A stretch of DNA of 64,000 nt, taken from an uncultured Eisenbergiella sp. Its GTDB lineage: Bacteria > Bacillota > Clostridia > Lachnospirales > Lachnospiraceae. Under the pieces are notes generated by a model that saw only the letters and a list, made by a program, of their open reading frames with translations, did not search any database and was not told where the DNA came from. Numbering within the stretch: the first letter of the stretch is position 1; each line of letters opens with the position of its first letter. The stretch lies in contig CAJFMW010000004.1 in assembly GCA_904392525.1 (NCBI GenBank), forward strand, positions 1 through 64,000, read 5' to 3'. This document shows positions 28,071-37,680 of the stretch, one piece after another. The position numbers were made by a program, and so were the translations under genes.

Positions 28071-28523
28071 GACAATGAAATGACAGAAGCGTATTCTGCT
28101 CTTTGCCGTTCTTTTTCAGGAACAGAGCGCATACCTTCCACATAGTATCAACAGTATACCTCAAAAAACAGATTCCCGCACGTCTTTTCTTTTCCTTTAT
28201 CATGCAGATTCTGCACAATCCTCTCCGGTATTTTATTCTTTCAGCTGTTCCTGCCTGTATTTGATGTGGTAATGAGTGTCTGGCAGAAACTGCCAAAAAG
28301 AATGTGCGAACGCACAAATCATATAGAAATGACAAAGGCATGTTTGAAGCCCCTGTATAACTTAATTTGATTATATGGGTGTAAGATTGTTCTGTCAACC
28401 TGATGTTACTTTCACGGACATTGCTTCACTGGCAGGCCGGCAAACAGTAATCCGTCCCTCAAGAGCTTTTTCTGTCAGAAGCCTCCCCGGCCCGCAGGCA
28501 CAGGGAGGCTTCGTCTCTTATTT

Positions 28524-30236
28524 TCATCTTTCCTTCACAATGCGGAAGGTACGGTCATAGGGTGTATAATCGTTCAGGAAAATGCTGTAGCCGTCCTCAT
28601 TGCGTTCCTCTCCGGAATAATGTCCCCGGAACGCATGGGTTCCATATCCGGGACCGATCACAATCTTTTTCGCATCATCATGCAGATTGAGCAGGCCGCT
28701 CTTCAGGATGATGCTCTCTCCCTTTCCTGCTGTCAGGTGTACAGTGTCGTTTTCCAGAATCACACCGGCAGGAACATCCAGCTCCACGCGGAGCGGAAGG
28801 CCGCTCATTCCCTCTGCCTTTACATTGAATTCCAGCCCCTTTTCCAGTTCGGAAATGGTCACGGTAATCGCAACCGTGCTGGTATATACCTTATCCCGCT
28901 TGGTATGATCCATTGCCCACCAGTCGCTGGTTCCCTGACTTTCTTTGAATGGCTGATAATACCAGCCTCCCGCTTCCGCTTTCAGCACACAGCCGTTGTC
29001 CTTCACCTCAATGGATTTCGGAATGAAGTTCCGGATATCACAGTAGGATTCCCCGATGCGCAGGCCGATGGGAAGGGTTCCGAATTTCAGGAACAGGAAA
29101 GCCGCCTTGTTGTTCAGCACACTGTAGACATAATTCTCCTTTTTCACGCGGAGTACCTGGGAACCGCGGAAAAATCTGCGGTATTCGGAAAGATAGCCAT
29201 AGCCCCTGAACTCATACTCCAGCAGCCAGTCGTACATCATGAAAATATACATACAGTCCGGTGCAGGCAGGGCACGTTCCATATTGTCCTTAATGCTCTT
29301 GTGAGCCGCAGCGTCAAACAGCGGGTTCCCCGTTTTCGCAGCCATATAGGTATAGAGGTAAAAATATTTATCCGGATACTGTGCTGTCCCATGATCCTGT
29401 CTGGTAGAATTCTGTGTAAAAATGGTGTCGTCCCCATCGATATAATAAAGCATCATATCCAGGTTTCTTTCCACATAGCCCAGAAACGCTTCATTGCCGG
29501 TGGCCTCATAAGCAGAAATCAGGCACTTGTCCACCACAGCGTTATAGTTTCCGGTAGAACGCTCCGCGTATTCTCCATCCTCATCCCCATCAATTCCTTC
29601 CGCCAGATACTGACCGGCGCGCGCTTTCAGCTTTTCGGTCAGCTCCTCCACCGTGTGAGGAATCTGTTCCTGCGTGAAATACTCCTTTGGATAACGGGGG
29701 ATCTCCAGTGCAGCTTCTCCATGCTTTTCCACCACATTTACAAGGGTAAAAAGCACAGACATCACCGACCAGCGGTGATTCGGCGTATGGAAGCCGCCGT
29801 AGAGAAGGATCGGAATGCAGCGAAGCATCAGAACCAGATATCTGTTTTCCAGTTCCTTTTCTTCTTTTGTCTCCGCATATTTTCCAAGAATCGTCCAGGC
29901 CCCGTACAGTCTGCGGAAACAGAAAGCGGTATCCGGCGCGGAATAGAAATTGCAGGCCGGGTAATCCAGGCTTCCGTCATCCCTCTGCCATCTTTCAATG
30001 AAGCTCACCCCACTTTTCACAGCTTCAAAGAGCTTTTCATCCCTGTAATACCTGCTTTCTCTGCAGAAATACAGGCATACCGCATCCGTCAGCAGGTAAA
30101 TCGTGCGCTTTCCCTCCACAATCTCCCCCGGCATACATCCGTCATCAGGCCGGGAGCTGTCTCTCACCTGCTTTGCCAGATAATCCTCCACTGTTTTTTC
30201 CGTGGACTTTACAATATAAGACCAGTACCTTTTCAT
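28524..30236 (-). CDS. Uncharacterised protein, possible alpha/alpha-toroid plus beta-sandwich fold
   Basis: Continuous ORF; MKRYWSYIVKSTEKTVEDYLAKQVRDSSRPDDGCM...; helical Trp/Tyr-rich N-terminal half, beta-rich C-terminus; SD GGAG then ATG at 30236. Confidence 0.6.
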   Translation of the reverse strand: MKRYWSYIVKSTEKTVEDYLAKQVRDSSRPDDGCMPGEIVEGKRTIYLLTDAVCLYFCRESRYYRDEKLFEAVKSGVSFIERWQRDDGSLDYPACNFYSAPDTAFCFRRLYGAWTILGKYAETKEEKELENRYLVLMLRCIPILLYGGFHTPNHRWSVMSVLFTLVNVVEKHGEAALEIPRYPKEYFTQEQIPHTVEELTEKLKARAGQYLAEGIDGDEDGEYAERSTGNYNAVVDKCLISAYEATGNEAFLGYVERNLDMMLYYIDGDDTIFTQNSTRQDHGTAQYPDKYFYLYTYMAAKTGNPLFDAAAHKSIKDNMERALPAPDCMYIFMMYDWLLEYEFRGYGYLSEYRRFFRGSQVLRVKKENYVYSVLNNKAAFLFLKFGTLPIGLRIGESYCDIRNFIPKSIEVKDNGCVLKAEAGGWYYQPFKESQGTSDWWAMDHTKRDKVYTSTVAITVTISELEKGLEFNVKAEGMSGLPLRVELDVPAGVILENDTVHLTAGKGESIILKSGLLNLHDDAKKIVIGPGYGTHAFRGHYSGEERNEDGYSIFLNDYTPYDRTFRIVKER

Positions 30237-30299
30237 TTTAATCTCCATTCCGCCGCAGGCATCGGCTTTTTCTTATTCTGTTCCATCCTGTCTGAACCA

Positions 30300-31782
30300 T
30301 CATGTATGAGAGCCCTTTTCCATCTGCAGCGGGCAGTCATTCAGCGCCGCAATCCCCACGACGTAAATCCTGAGCGCTTCCAGAAGCTGTCTTACATTCA
30401 GCCCTTCATCCGGCTCATGGGCCCCGCCGTGGCCGGGTTTGAACAGCCTCTTTTTCGCCTGAACATCCTGTTCACTTTCCCGCATCCCCCCAATGCCGTA
30501 GGCAAAGGCATTGGGAAGCTTTCTCGCATAGGTTCCTCCGCCCATGACAAAGCTTTCCGTCCTCTCTCCGGTGACCTCCTGATACAGCCCGGTAAGCAGG
30601 CTGACAGCCGGATGCTCCTTCGGGAAATAGTTCGGAGCGCTGTCCCGTTCCAGTCTCCACTGATATCCTTTTGCTCCGGCAGCCTTACGGATCCCTTCCT
30701 GCAGCCGTCCCGGATCGTCTGTAATGGCGTACCTGATATTCAGGTTAAGAACCGGTCGGCGTTTTTCCATGGTCAGCACCGTGGCGGCGCAGGTAGTGCG
30801 CCCGGAAACCGCATCCTCATAGCTGATTTCCAGATTGATTCCATCGTATTTCTCCGAAAGAAAAGCAATGCTGCGAAACAGCTCTCTGTCCCCTTCCTCC
30901 AGGCTGTCCAAAGCGGCCAGGAAGGATGCCAGCTCATAAATCGCATTGCGGCTTCCTTCCGGAAACGCGCTGTGTTTTGCGGTCCCCCTCGCCGTCACCC
31001 TTATTCCTTCCTCCGTCTGCTCCAGAAAAATATTCCGGCTCTCTGCTCCCTGACCTGCGGTCCTTGCCTGCAGCTCCTGCCAGATGGCTTCATCCTTCTT
31101 CAAAACCGCCAGGGCCAGATCCGGAATCATGTTTCCCGCGCTGCCTCCCTGACAGGAAATCACTGCGTCTGACCACTCCCCTGTGGCGGCAAGCTGTCCC
31201 TCCATGATTCCCTTTTCTCCATAGCAGACCGGAAAACCGCTGTCCGCAATCATAGACATTGCCGGACAGGGGTGATTGGCACGGTACCATGCCAGATCTT
31301 CCATCCCCCGCTCCTCGTCACAGCCTACGAACAGACAGAGCTCATGCTTAAGCGGAACGCCAAGCTCCCGCAGACACTGCATTACATACAGCATTCCAAC
31401 GGCAGGTCCCTTATTGTCCTGCGTGCCCCGGCCGATCAGAAAATGTTCCCTCATAACCGGTTCAAAGGGCTCATACTCCCAGAAATTCCCTGCGGGAACC
31501 ACATCCAGATGATTCCAGAAGCCGATCATGTTTTTCCCAGTTTTTCTCACCGGTTCCAATGCTCCCCACACGGTAGTCATAATTTTCCGTGACGAATCCG
31601 TGCTCTCTTCCGATTTGAAGCATCTCATCCATCACCTCGCGGCAAGCCGCGCCAAAGGGCGGCATGCCTGAATCCGGATCAGAAACACTGGGGATCCGCA
31701 CCAGTCTCACGATATCCTGAACCAGCTCCTTCCTGTGCGCCTCAAACCAGGTGCCCGCTCTTTCATATAATTCCTGGTCCAT
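30300..31782 (-). pseudogene. M20 family (PepV/Sapep-like) dipeptidase with a frameshift
   Basis: N-terminal MDQELYERAGTWFEAHRKELVQDIVRLVRIPSVSD...GEKNWEKH in one frame; [22 protein letters not shown]...[12 protein letters not shown] in another; switch near 31525-31535 at GGGAAAAAC. Confidence 0.8.
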
Positions 31783-31854
31783 ACCTTCCTCCTTTCCTGC
31801 CTGACAACGGCTTTGTATGAAATGCCGCCAGGCAGTCCCTTTCTGGTCCATCAT

Positions 31855-32041
31855 GTTACAGTTCACTCCGCGCCATTCGCAAAGCCGCGCTTCGCGCTCT
31901 CCGCTGCTTCGCAGCTACGAGAAATCGCCCTTGGCGATTTCTTGCTCATTAAACCGGCGCTCCCATCGTCCACTCAGAGCCAGTCATCTGTTCGTGCAAG
32001 CACGACATCTGACTGGTTCTGGCGGACGAGTGAACTGTAAC
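31855..32041. mobile_element. MITE-like element with 14-bp terminal inverted repeats
   Basis: gttacagttcactc (31855-31868) / gagtgaactgtaac (32028-32041); internal hairpins; flanked by CCATCAT (31848-31854 and 32043-32049). Confidence 0.7.
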
Positions 32042-32148
32042 CCCATCATAACACCTTTTCGAAAATATTTTAAGTAAAAGGATTTGTTTTTTCCATTTCC
32101 GTGCTATAATTAAGAATTGGGCTTCGCCCTTTTTCACCAAATTATAGT

Positions 32149-32173
32149 GCCGGTGACGCGGCAGGAAAGAGGA
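32149..32173 (+). repeat. Hairpin abutting the SD of the MATE gene
   Basis: tgccg gtgacg cggca followed directly by ggaaagagg. Confidence 0.7.
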
Positions 32174-32177
32174 ATTT

Positions 32178-33533
32178 ATGAAAAGCCAAAGTCAGTCCAC
32201 TCTCATGACCGAGGGATCTATCGCCAAAAAACTTACTGCTTTTGCCATCCCGCTTTTTCTCGGGAATCTCTTTCAGCAGCTTTATAATACTGCGGATTCT
32301 CTGATCGTGGGAAACTTTCTTGGAAGCGAGGCCCTGGCGGCCGTAAGCTCCTCCGGAAGCCTCATTTTTCTGATGGTGGGCTTTTTCAACGGCATTTCCA
32401 TCGGCGCGGGCGTCGTCATTGCCAGATATTATGGTGCCAGACAGATCGACAAGGTACAGAAGGCCATCCACACAACAGTGGCATTCGGCCTGGTGGCCGG
32501 TGTGCTGCTCACCATAATCGGCCTTCTGCTCGCTCCCGTGCTGCTGGTATGGATGGGCACGCCGGAAAATGTGCTGCCCAATTCCATCACCTACTTCCGC
32601 ATCTATTTCTGCGGTTCCATCGCGTTCGTGCTTTATAATGTTTTTGTCGGCATCCTTCAGTCCGTGGGCGACAGCACCCACCCTCTGATCTACCTGATCA
32701 TCTCTTCTGTGGTAAACGTGGTTCTGGATCTTCTGTTCGTAGGAGGATTCCATATGGGTGTGGGAAGCGCCGCTTTTGCGACCATCATTTCCCAGTTCGT
32801 CAGCGCCATCCTCTGCCTGCTTCAGCTGTTGAAAAGTCCCGAGGACTACAGGCTTCACCCTGAAAAAATCCGTTTTCACGGCTTTTATCTGAAACAGATC
32901 ATTCAAAACGGCCTTCCCTCCGGTTTTCAGAATTCCATCATTTCCGTTGCGAATGTGGTGGTGCAGGCCAATATCAACAGCTTCGGCGCTCTGGCCATGG
33001 CAGGCTGCGGAGCCTATTCGAAAATCGAAGGCTTCGGCTTTCTTCCCATCACCTGTTTTGCCATGTCCCTGACCACCTTCATCAGCCAGAATCTGGGCGC
33101 CGGGCAGTATGATCGCGCCAAAAAAGGAGCCAGGTTCGGCATCCTCTGCTCCGTTATCATGGCTGAGCTGGTGGGCCTTGCCATCAATCTTGCCGCCCCG
33201 CTTCTCATCGCTGCTTTCAACAGCGATCCCCATGTAGTCGCCTACGGCGTCGCCCAGGCAAGGACCGTCACCCTGTTCTACTTCCTGCTGTCCTTCTCCC
33301 ATTGTGTCGCGGGTATTCTCCGGGGCGCTGGACGGGCTGCTGTCCCCATGCTGGTCATGCTTTGCTGCTGGTGTGTGATCCGAATCAGCTACATAACCAT
33401 CGCCGTACGCATCATTCCTTCCATCCGGGTGATATTCTGGGCCTATCCTATTACCTGGTGTTTAAGCTCCATCGTCTTTCTGATCTACTTCCTGAAGGCG
33501 GACTGGCTGCATGGTTTTGAAGTCAAAGCCTGA
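32178..33533 (+). CDS. MATE family efflux transporter
   Basis: MTEGSIAKKLTAFAIPLFLGNLFQQLYNTADSLIVGNFLGSEALAAVSSSG. Confidence 0.93.
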   Translation: MKSQSQSTLMTEGSIAKKLTAFAIPLFLGNLFQQLYNTADSLIVGNFLGSEALAAVSSSGSLIFLMVGFFNGISIGAGVVIARYYGARQIDKVQKAIHTTVAFGLVAGVLLTIIGLLLAPVLLVWMGTPENVLPNSITYFRIYFCGSIAFVLYNVFVGILQSVGDSTHPLIYLIISSVVNVVLDLLFVGGFHMGVGSAAFATIISQFVSAILCLLQLLKSPEDYRLHPEKIRFHGFYLKQIIQNGLPSGFQNSIISVANVVVQANINSFGALAMAGCGAYSKIEGFGFLPITCFAMSLTTFISQNLGAGQYDRAKKGARFGILCSVIMAELVGLAINLAAPLLIAAFNSDPHVVAYGVAQARTVTLFYFLLSFSHCVAGILRGAGRAAVPMLVMLCCWCVIRISYITIAVRIIPSIRVIFWAYPITWCLSSIVFLIYFLKADWLHGFEVKA

Positions 33534-33545
33534 GTTGGACATCAT

Positions 33546-33576
33546 AAAACGGACTTCGACGGAAGTCCGTTTTCTT
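33546..33576 (+). terminator. Terminator after the MATE gene
   Basis: aaaacggacttc gacg gaagtccgtttt plus T-rich tail. Confidence 0.75.
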
Positions 33577-33580
33577 ACTC

Positions 33581-34276
33581 TCAAATACCAAGCGCCCACT
33601 GTTTCAATACCACGATTCTTGTGGATGACGTATGTGTATGCTCCGCATACACGGCGGGAGAGGCCAAAGCCTTCGCCGTCTCTTCCTCCTCACCGTCTCC
33701 CGGCTCCAGCAGAATGCTGTCCGTATCGTATTTCGTCACATTTTCACAATCCTTCAAATACTCTTCACAGGTCTTCAGAACCGGAAAGCCGCTTTTTTCC
33801 GTGCGATAATGCATGGGAATCATAACGGCCGGAGAAAGCCTGCCGATCAGCTCCCTGATCACCTCCGGCTCCGCCGTATAATATCCGCCCACCGGCGCCA
33901 TGATCACATCCGCGTTCTCCATCCGTTCCAGCTGCCACTTTTCAGGTATGCATCCAATGTCTCCAAGATGGATGACCTTCAGCCCATCCGCCTGAAGGAT
34001 ATGAATGACGTTGCTTCCCCGAAGCGATCCCTTTTCCCCGTCGTGCCAGCTTTCCAGCCGTTCGATCTTAAACGGGCTGTCCACCCCTCTGTTTTTCAGC
34101 CGGATCCACTCCAGGCCGCAGTGGTCACCGTGTCCATGGCTGCACAGACACTGATCCGCCTCCACCTCAAGCGCTTTCAGTCCGGGCACCGAACCCTTTT
34201 CATAAGGATCCAGCACGATTTCATACCCCTCTGCCTCAATTTTGAAGCAGGAATGTCCCAGATACTGCAGTTTCAT
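33581..34276 (-). CDS. MBL-fold metallohydrolase (UlaG-like)
   Basis: MKLQYLGHSCFKIEAEGYEIVLDPYEKG...LCSHGHGDHCG. Confidence 0.85.
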   Translation of the reverse strand: MKLQYLGHSCFKIEAEGYEIVLDPYEKGSVPGLKALEVEADQCLCSHGHGDHCGLEWIRLKNRGVDSPFKIERLESWHDGEKGSLRGSNVIHILQADGLKVIHLGDIGCIPEKWQLERMENADVIMAPVGGYYTAEPEVIRELIGRLSPAVMIPMHYRTEKSGFPVLKTCEEYLKDCENVTKYDTDSILLEPGDGEEEETAKALASPAVYAEHTHTSSTRIVVLKQWALGI

Positions 34277-34296
34277 TGTAATAACCCCTTTCCTCT

Positions 34297-35196
34297 CTAC
34301 CTTCTGTGGCCGCCGCCTCCATGAGAAACGCCCCGTGATGAGGTGTGATGGCCGCCCCCGCCGCCTCCGCCGCTTCCGGTATTTCTTTCTATATGTCTTT
34401 TTGTCACTGTTTTTCTCAGGAAAATATCCTCCCGCCGCTTAAGCTCGGGCCTTCCGCCCTCCACATAGGTGGTGAGATTCACGGTTTTGCTTCCTCTGTG
34501 GTTTTTCAGTGCGCTTCCCACGAACAAAACCGTTCCGAGAACCGCCATCACGAGAGGGACCAGCACCGGAATGTCAGGCGTGGAACCGCTTTCCGTCATC
34601 ATCTCCGCAAACAGATTTACATATTTTACATAGGCTCCATACGGATCCTGGTCCACATTCGCAAGCGCCTCCGTAAGCAGAGCGTCACTCATGGATGAAG
34701 AAAATCGTTCTTTCGCCCTGCCGCAGGTACTCAGCCAGGAATAAACACCCCCGTCCGCTTCCCGGTACCAGTTGTCCAGAAGCAGAACCCCATCCCCATA
34801 TGGCCTGTCATAACCGAATTTATGTTCATCATAAAAATTATCCGCATATACCATCGTATACCGGTCAGGAGTGAGATACCCCAGCTCATCCTCATAAACT
34901 GCCGCATAATCCGCAAGGGATTCGTTCAGCGTAACCAGAACAATATCGCAGGCGGTTCGCTTCTCTTTTTCCGCGATCAGCACTCTCAGCGCTTCCTCCT
35001 GCTCTCCGGTCAGCACATCCGCATAATCAAACACTCTCTCCTGCGTATCGCATTCCTGATTCGTCCGCTCCGCCGTGCTTCCTCTTCCACGGACCGCAAG
35101 AAGAACCACAAACAGCACGGCAAGCAGAAGTATGGCAAGAAACCAGAATTTAAAGTAAGAAACGTATTTTTTCCAGTTGATATCTCTGTTGTCCAA
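34297..35196 (-). CDS. TPM domain-containing membrane protein
   Basis: N-terminal TM; VFDYADVLTGEQEEALRVLIAEKEKRTACDIVLVTL; Gly/His-rich C-terminus. Confidence 0.8.
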   Translation of the reverse strand: MDNRDINWKKYVSYFKFWFLAILLLAVLFVVLLAVRGRGSTAERTNQECDTQERVFDYADVLTGEQEEALRVLIAEKEKRTACDIVLVTLNESLADYAAVYEDELGYLTPDRYTMVYADNFYDEHKFGYDRPYGDGVLLLDNWYREADGGVYSWLSTCGRAKERFSSSMSDALLTEALANVDQDPYGAYVKYVNLFAEMMTESGSTPDIPVLVPLVMAVLGTVLFVGSALKNHRGSKTVNLTTYVEGGRPELKRREDIFLRKTVTKRHIERNTGSGGGGGGGHHTSSRGVSHGGGGHRR

Positions 35197-35208
35197 TCTC
35201 TCCCTCTC

Positions 35209-36192
35209 CTACAGAAGCGAAATACAAGCCCATATCAGCATCAGCACCGCCGTAAGGCACCCGAAAAATGTCCCCCCGTAAAGCAGCATACAGGGAATGG
35301 ACAACGGAAGCTCTCCGGCCATTTTTCCTGTCTGCCCGTTTACAAAACAGTCATAGTCCCTGTCCCGATAGCGATACCGGTAGCACCAGACCGGAAGCAG
35401 GGCGTACCGGGCATCCTGCTGCCTGATGTCCACCGTCTCATGATTTGGAACCACCGTGGAATATCCTGAAACGGTCTGCATCAGCAGGCTTTTCGCATCC
35501 GCTCTCGCCTTCTCCTGCGCTCTGGGCGCATATTCTTCACTGGGCCCGTTATACACCTCTCCCAAAAAGCCGGACATATATTCCGGCGCAAAATCCTGAA
35601 GACCGCCGTATTCATAGGGCTCCATCAGATCCATGATCTCATCCGGCAGCTGTCCTGAGGCATCAGCCGGAATTTTCTCAAACTGCACCTTCATGTCACG
35701 GAGGATATGAAACCATGAGGTTTCCGTGTATTCCGTATCCCCGCTTCTCCAGACCCGCACTCTGGTTCCCGTTCCATCATAATGGCAGTCCGCCGACATA
35801 TCATACAGCCAGAACGGAACATAACTTCCTTCCATCCGTGCCAGCGTCGCATCCGACAGAAATGAATCCGGCGCGAAAATCCGGTTCTTAAATTCTCTCT
35901 GCAGGCATTCAGATGCCTCCTTCTTTCCAATCCGGAACGGCAGAATGAAACGGGGACGGTATGCATCCCCGATCCGCTCATCCAGAATCGTATACTGTCC
36001 GCAGTACGCGCACTTTACGGCAGAACCGAACTCACCCGCCTCCAGGGGAGCGCCGCAGTTCTTACAGACCGGCTGCCCATCCCCTGCCTCCTGTTCCTGG
36101 GTATCCACTCCGTCACAGTATGGACAGTGCATTTTCCCCTGTTCCGGATCATACACCACATTTCCGCCGCAATTTCTGCATTTAAAAATCAT
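35209..36192 (-). CDS. Zinc-ribbon membrane protein
   Basis: CRNCGGNVVYDPEQGKMHCPYCD...CKNCGAPLEAGEFGSAVKCAYCG; C-terminal TM. Confidence 0.8.
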   Translation of the reverse strand: MIFKCRNCGGNVVYDPEQGKMHCPYCDGVDTQEQEAGDGQPVCKNCGAPLEAGEFGSAVKCAYCGQYTILDERIGDAYRPRFILPFRIGKKEASECLQREFKNRIFAPDSFLSDATLARMEGSYVPFWLYDMSADCHYDGTGTRVRVWRSGDTEYTETSWFHILRDMKVQFEKIPADASGQLPDEIMDLMEPYEYGGLQDFAPEYMSGFLGEVYNGPSEEYAPRAQEKARADAKSLLMQTVSGYSTVVPNHETVDIRQQDARYALLPVWCYRYRYRDRDYDCFVNGQTGKMAGELPLSIPCMLLYGGTFFGCLTAVLMLIWACISLL

Positions 36193-36219
36193 GTTTCCTC
36201 TTTCTTCCGCTCCTTTTTA

Positions 36220-36366
36220 CGCAATCATTATACCACGTGCGCAGAGGGGAAAGCGCCGCCAGAAGCGGCATTTTCCCCACAAGCCGTGGGTTGCCGGTAT
36301 AATCCCCGCGGAGCGGGGCGGCACGATGTAATCGTGCCGGATTGCGCTTTGCGCAATCATTATACC
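36220..36366. repeat. Hairpin cluster bounded by 15-bp direct repeats
   Basis: CGCAATCATTATACC at 36220-36234 and 36352-36366; between them gccgc/gcggc within ggggaaa...tttcccc, ccccgc/gcgggg, ggcacgat/atcgtgcc, attgcgc/gcgcaat. Confidence 0.85.
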
Positions 36367-36471
36367 GTAAATGCCTCCTCCTTTTCAACCGTTTCCGATA
36401 AGATTTGACAATCCGTCCCCCTTCGTATAAACTGAATCCACACAGAAATCGGAAAGGAAACAAAGCATAGA

Positions 36472-36708
36472 ATGAACGGTATCAATCCACTCAGGCTGCT
36501 GCAGCTGAAAAGTGCCTGGGAACAGTTTCAGGCCCGGCATCCCAAATTTCCGGCGTTTCTGAACGCAGCGTCCAGAAACACACTGGAGGAGGGAACCATC
36601 ATAGACGTTACCGTCACTTCCCCGGACGGCAGACAGATCGGAACCAATCTGAAGCTGACCGCTGAAGATCTTCAGCTTCTTCAGGAAATAAAAGAACTGA
36701 GAAAATAA
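36472..36708 (+). CDS. Small conserved-looking hypothetical protein
   Basis: SD ggaaaggaaac upstream; terminator downstream; MNGINPLRLLQLKSAWEQFQARHPKFPAFLNAA. Confidence 0.65.
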   Translation: MNGINPLRLLQLKSAWEQFQARHPKFPAFLNAASRNTLEEGTIIDVTVTSPDGRQIGTNLKLTAEDLQLLQEIKELRK

Positions 36709-36730
36709 AATGCCGCAGCCCTGCAAAGTC

Positions 36731-36766
36731 AAAAACGGGGCCGGAATCTGTCCGGCCCCGTTTTTT
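36731..36766 (+). terminator. Rho-independent terminator
   Basis: CGGGGCCGGA atctg TCCGGCCCCG TTTTTT; A-tract on the other side may make it bidirectional. Confidence 0.88.
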
Positions 36767-36797
36767 CATTCCTGTTCTGTTCGCCACAGGAGAAATT

Positions 36798-37505
36798 TTA
36801 TTGTTCGTAAAGCGCAAGCTGGGCAGTCGACTGCTGCACCGCTGCCGCAAGGTTCTGTACATTCAGAAGAGCCTGCTGACAGACAGCCGGATCGGCCTGC
36901 TGCTGATAGAGAAGCACAACCTGCTGCTTGGCAGTGATCAGCGCCTGAAGCTGCGCGCACATATCCGCATAGATCTGGAGCGCCGCCGCTTCCTCAGGAG
37001 AAGCGGAAGATGCCGCAAGCTGCTGAAGCAGGGCGGCCTGCTGGGCCATGCCCGCCACCATGACGGCCTGCTGGTTCAGCTGTGCCAGCTGCTGATTTTC
37101 CAGTGCCAGCTTTTCCTCCTCACTCATCGCATCCATCGCGGCCACGTTGTTCAGATGCGCCGCCGCTTCCTGTGCCAGCATCGCGGCGTCCTTCACAGAA
37201 ACCGCATTTCCGTTTCCATCCAGCACAATGCTGGAAACAGCCGTTGCCTTCAGCTTTGCCAGAACATTGTCGAAACTGTTATATCTGACAAAATACGGAT
37301 CTGAAGCCGTCTCCCTCATAAACTGCGTGACGGCATCTCCTTCCTGTGTAAACATCAGGCCGTTTACACCGTTTTCATCCATCACATAGACCTGCCCATA
37401 AACGGACGACTGGATCAGTTCAGCCGCATCCGCCTTCAACGGAACCACACACAGAAGTACGGCTGCCGCAGCAACTGCTGCCTTCACCCACTTAAAAACC
37501 CCCAT
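36798..37505 (-). CDS. Secreted Ala/Gln-rich coiled-coil hypothetical protein
   Basis: Signal peptide MGVFKWVKAAVAAAAVLLCVVPLKADAA; Gln/Ala-rich helical remainder. Confidence 0.7.
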   Translation of the reverse strand: MGVFKWVKAAVAAAAVLLCVVPLKADAAELIQSSVYGQVYVMDENGVNGLMFTQEGDAVTQFMRETASDPYFVRYNSFDNVLAKLKATAVSSIVLDGNGNAVSVKDAAMLAQEAAAHLNNVAAMDAMSEEEKLALENQQLAQLNQQAVMVAGMAQQAALLQQLAASSASPEEAAALQIYADMCAQLQALITAKQQVVLLYQQQADPAVCQQALLNVQNLAAAVQQSTAQLALYEQ

Positions 37506-37512
37506 AACCTCT

Positions 37513-37624
37513 CCTTTCAGCCGCCGCAGGCGGCATTTAAATCAGGTGAAGAATCACGAAGTGATTCTTCCAGGAAGACAGGCTTCAGGCTGTCTTCCGC
37601 CTTTCAGCCGCCGCAGGCGGCATT
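37513..37624. repeat. Palindromic element bounded by exact 25-bp direct repeats
   Basis: cctttcagccgccgcaggcggcatt at 37513-37537 and 37600-37624; gaagaatcac/gtgattcttc 37548-37570; ggaagacag/ctgtcttcc 37573-37598. Confidence 0.92.
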
Positions 37625-37680
37625 CCGTTTTGCTATATGCCCATCATATCCTTTTCAGCCGTGAAACGCAATATGGCCTG

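Noticed and set aside
28480-28512. Hairpin gaagcctccc/gggaggcttc as a terminator of the 28524 gene
   Set aside because: No T-run on the minus strand and only a weak one on plus; could be part of the palindromic repeat family.
28620-31172. 850-aa plus-strand ORF
   Set aside because: Antisense shadow of the 28524-30236 protein and the M20 dipeptidase; no SD, no recognisable domains.
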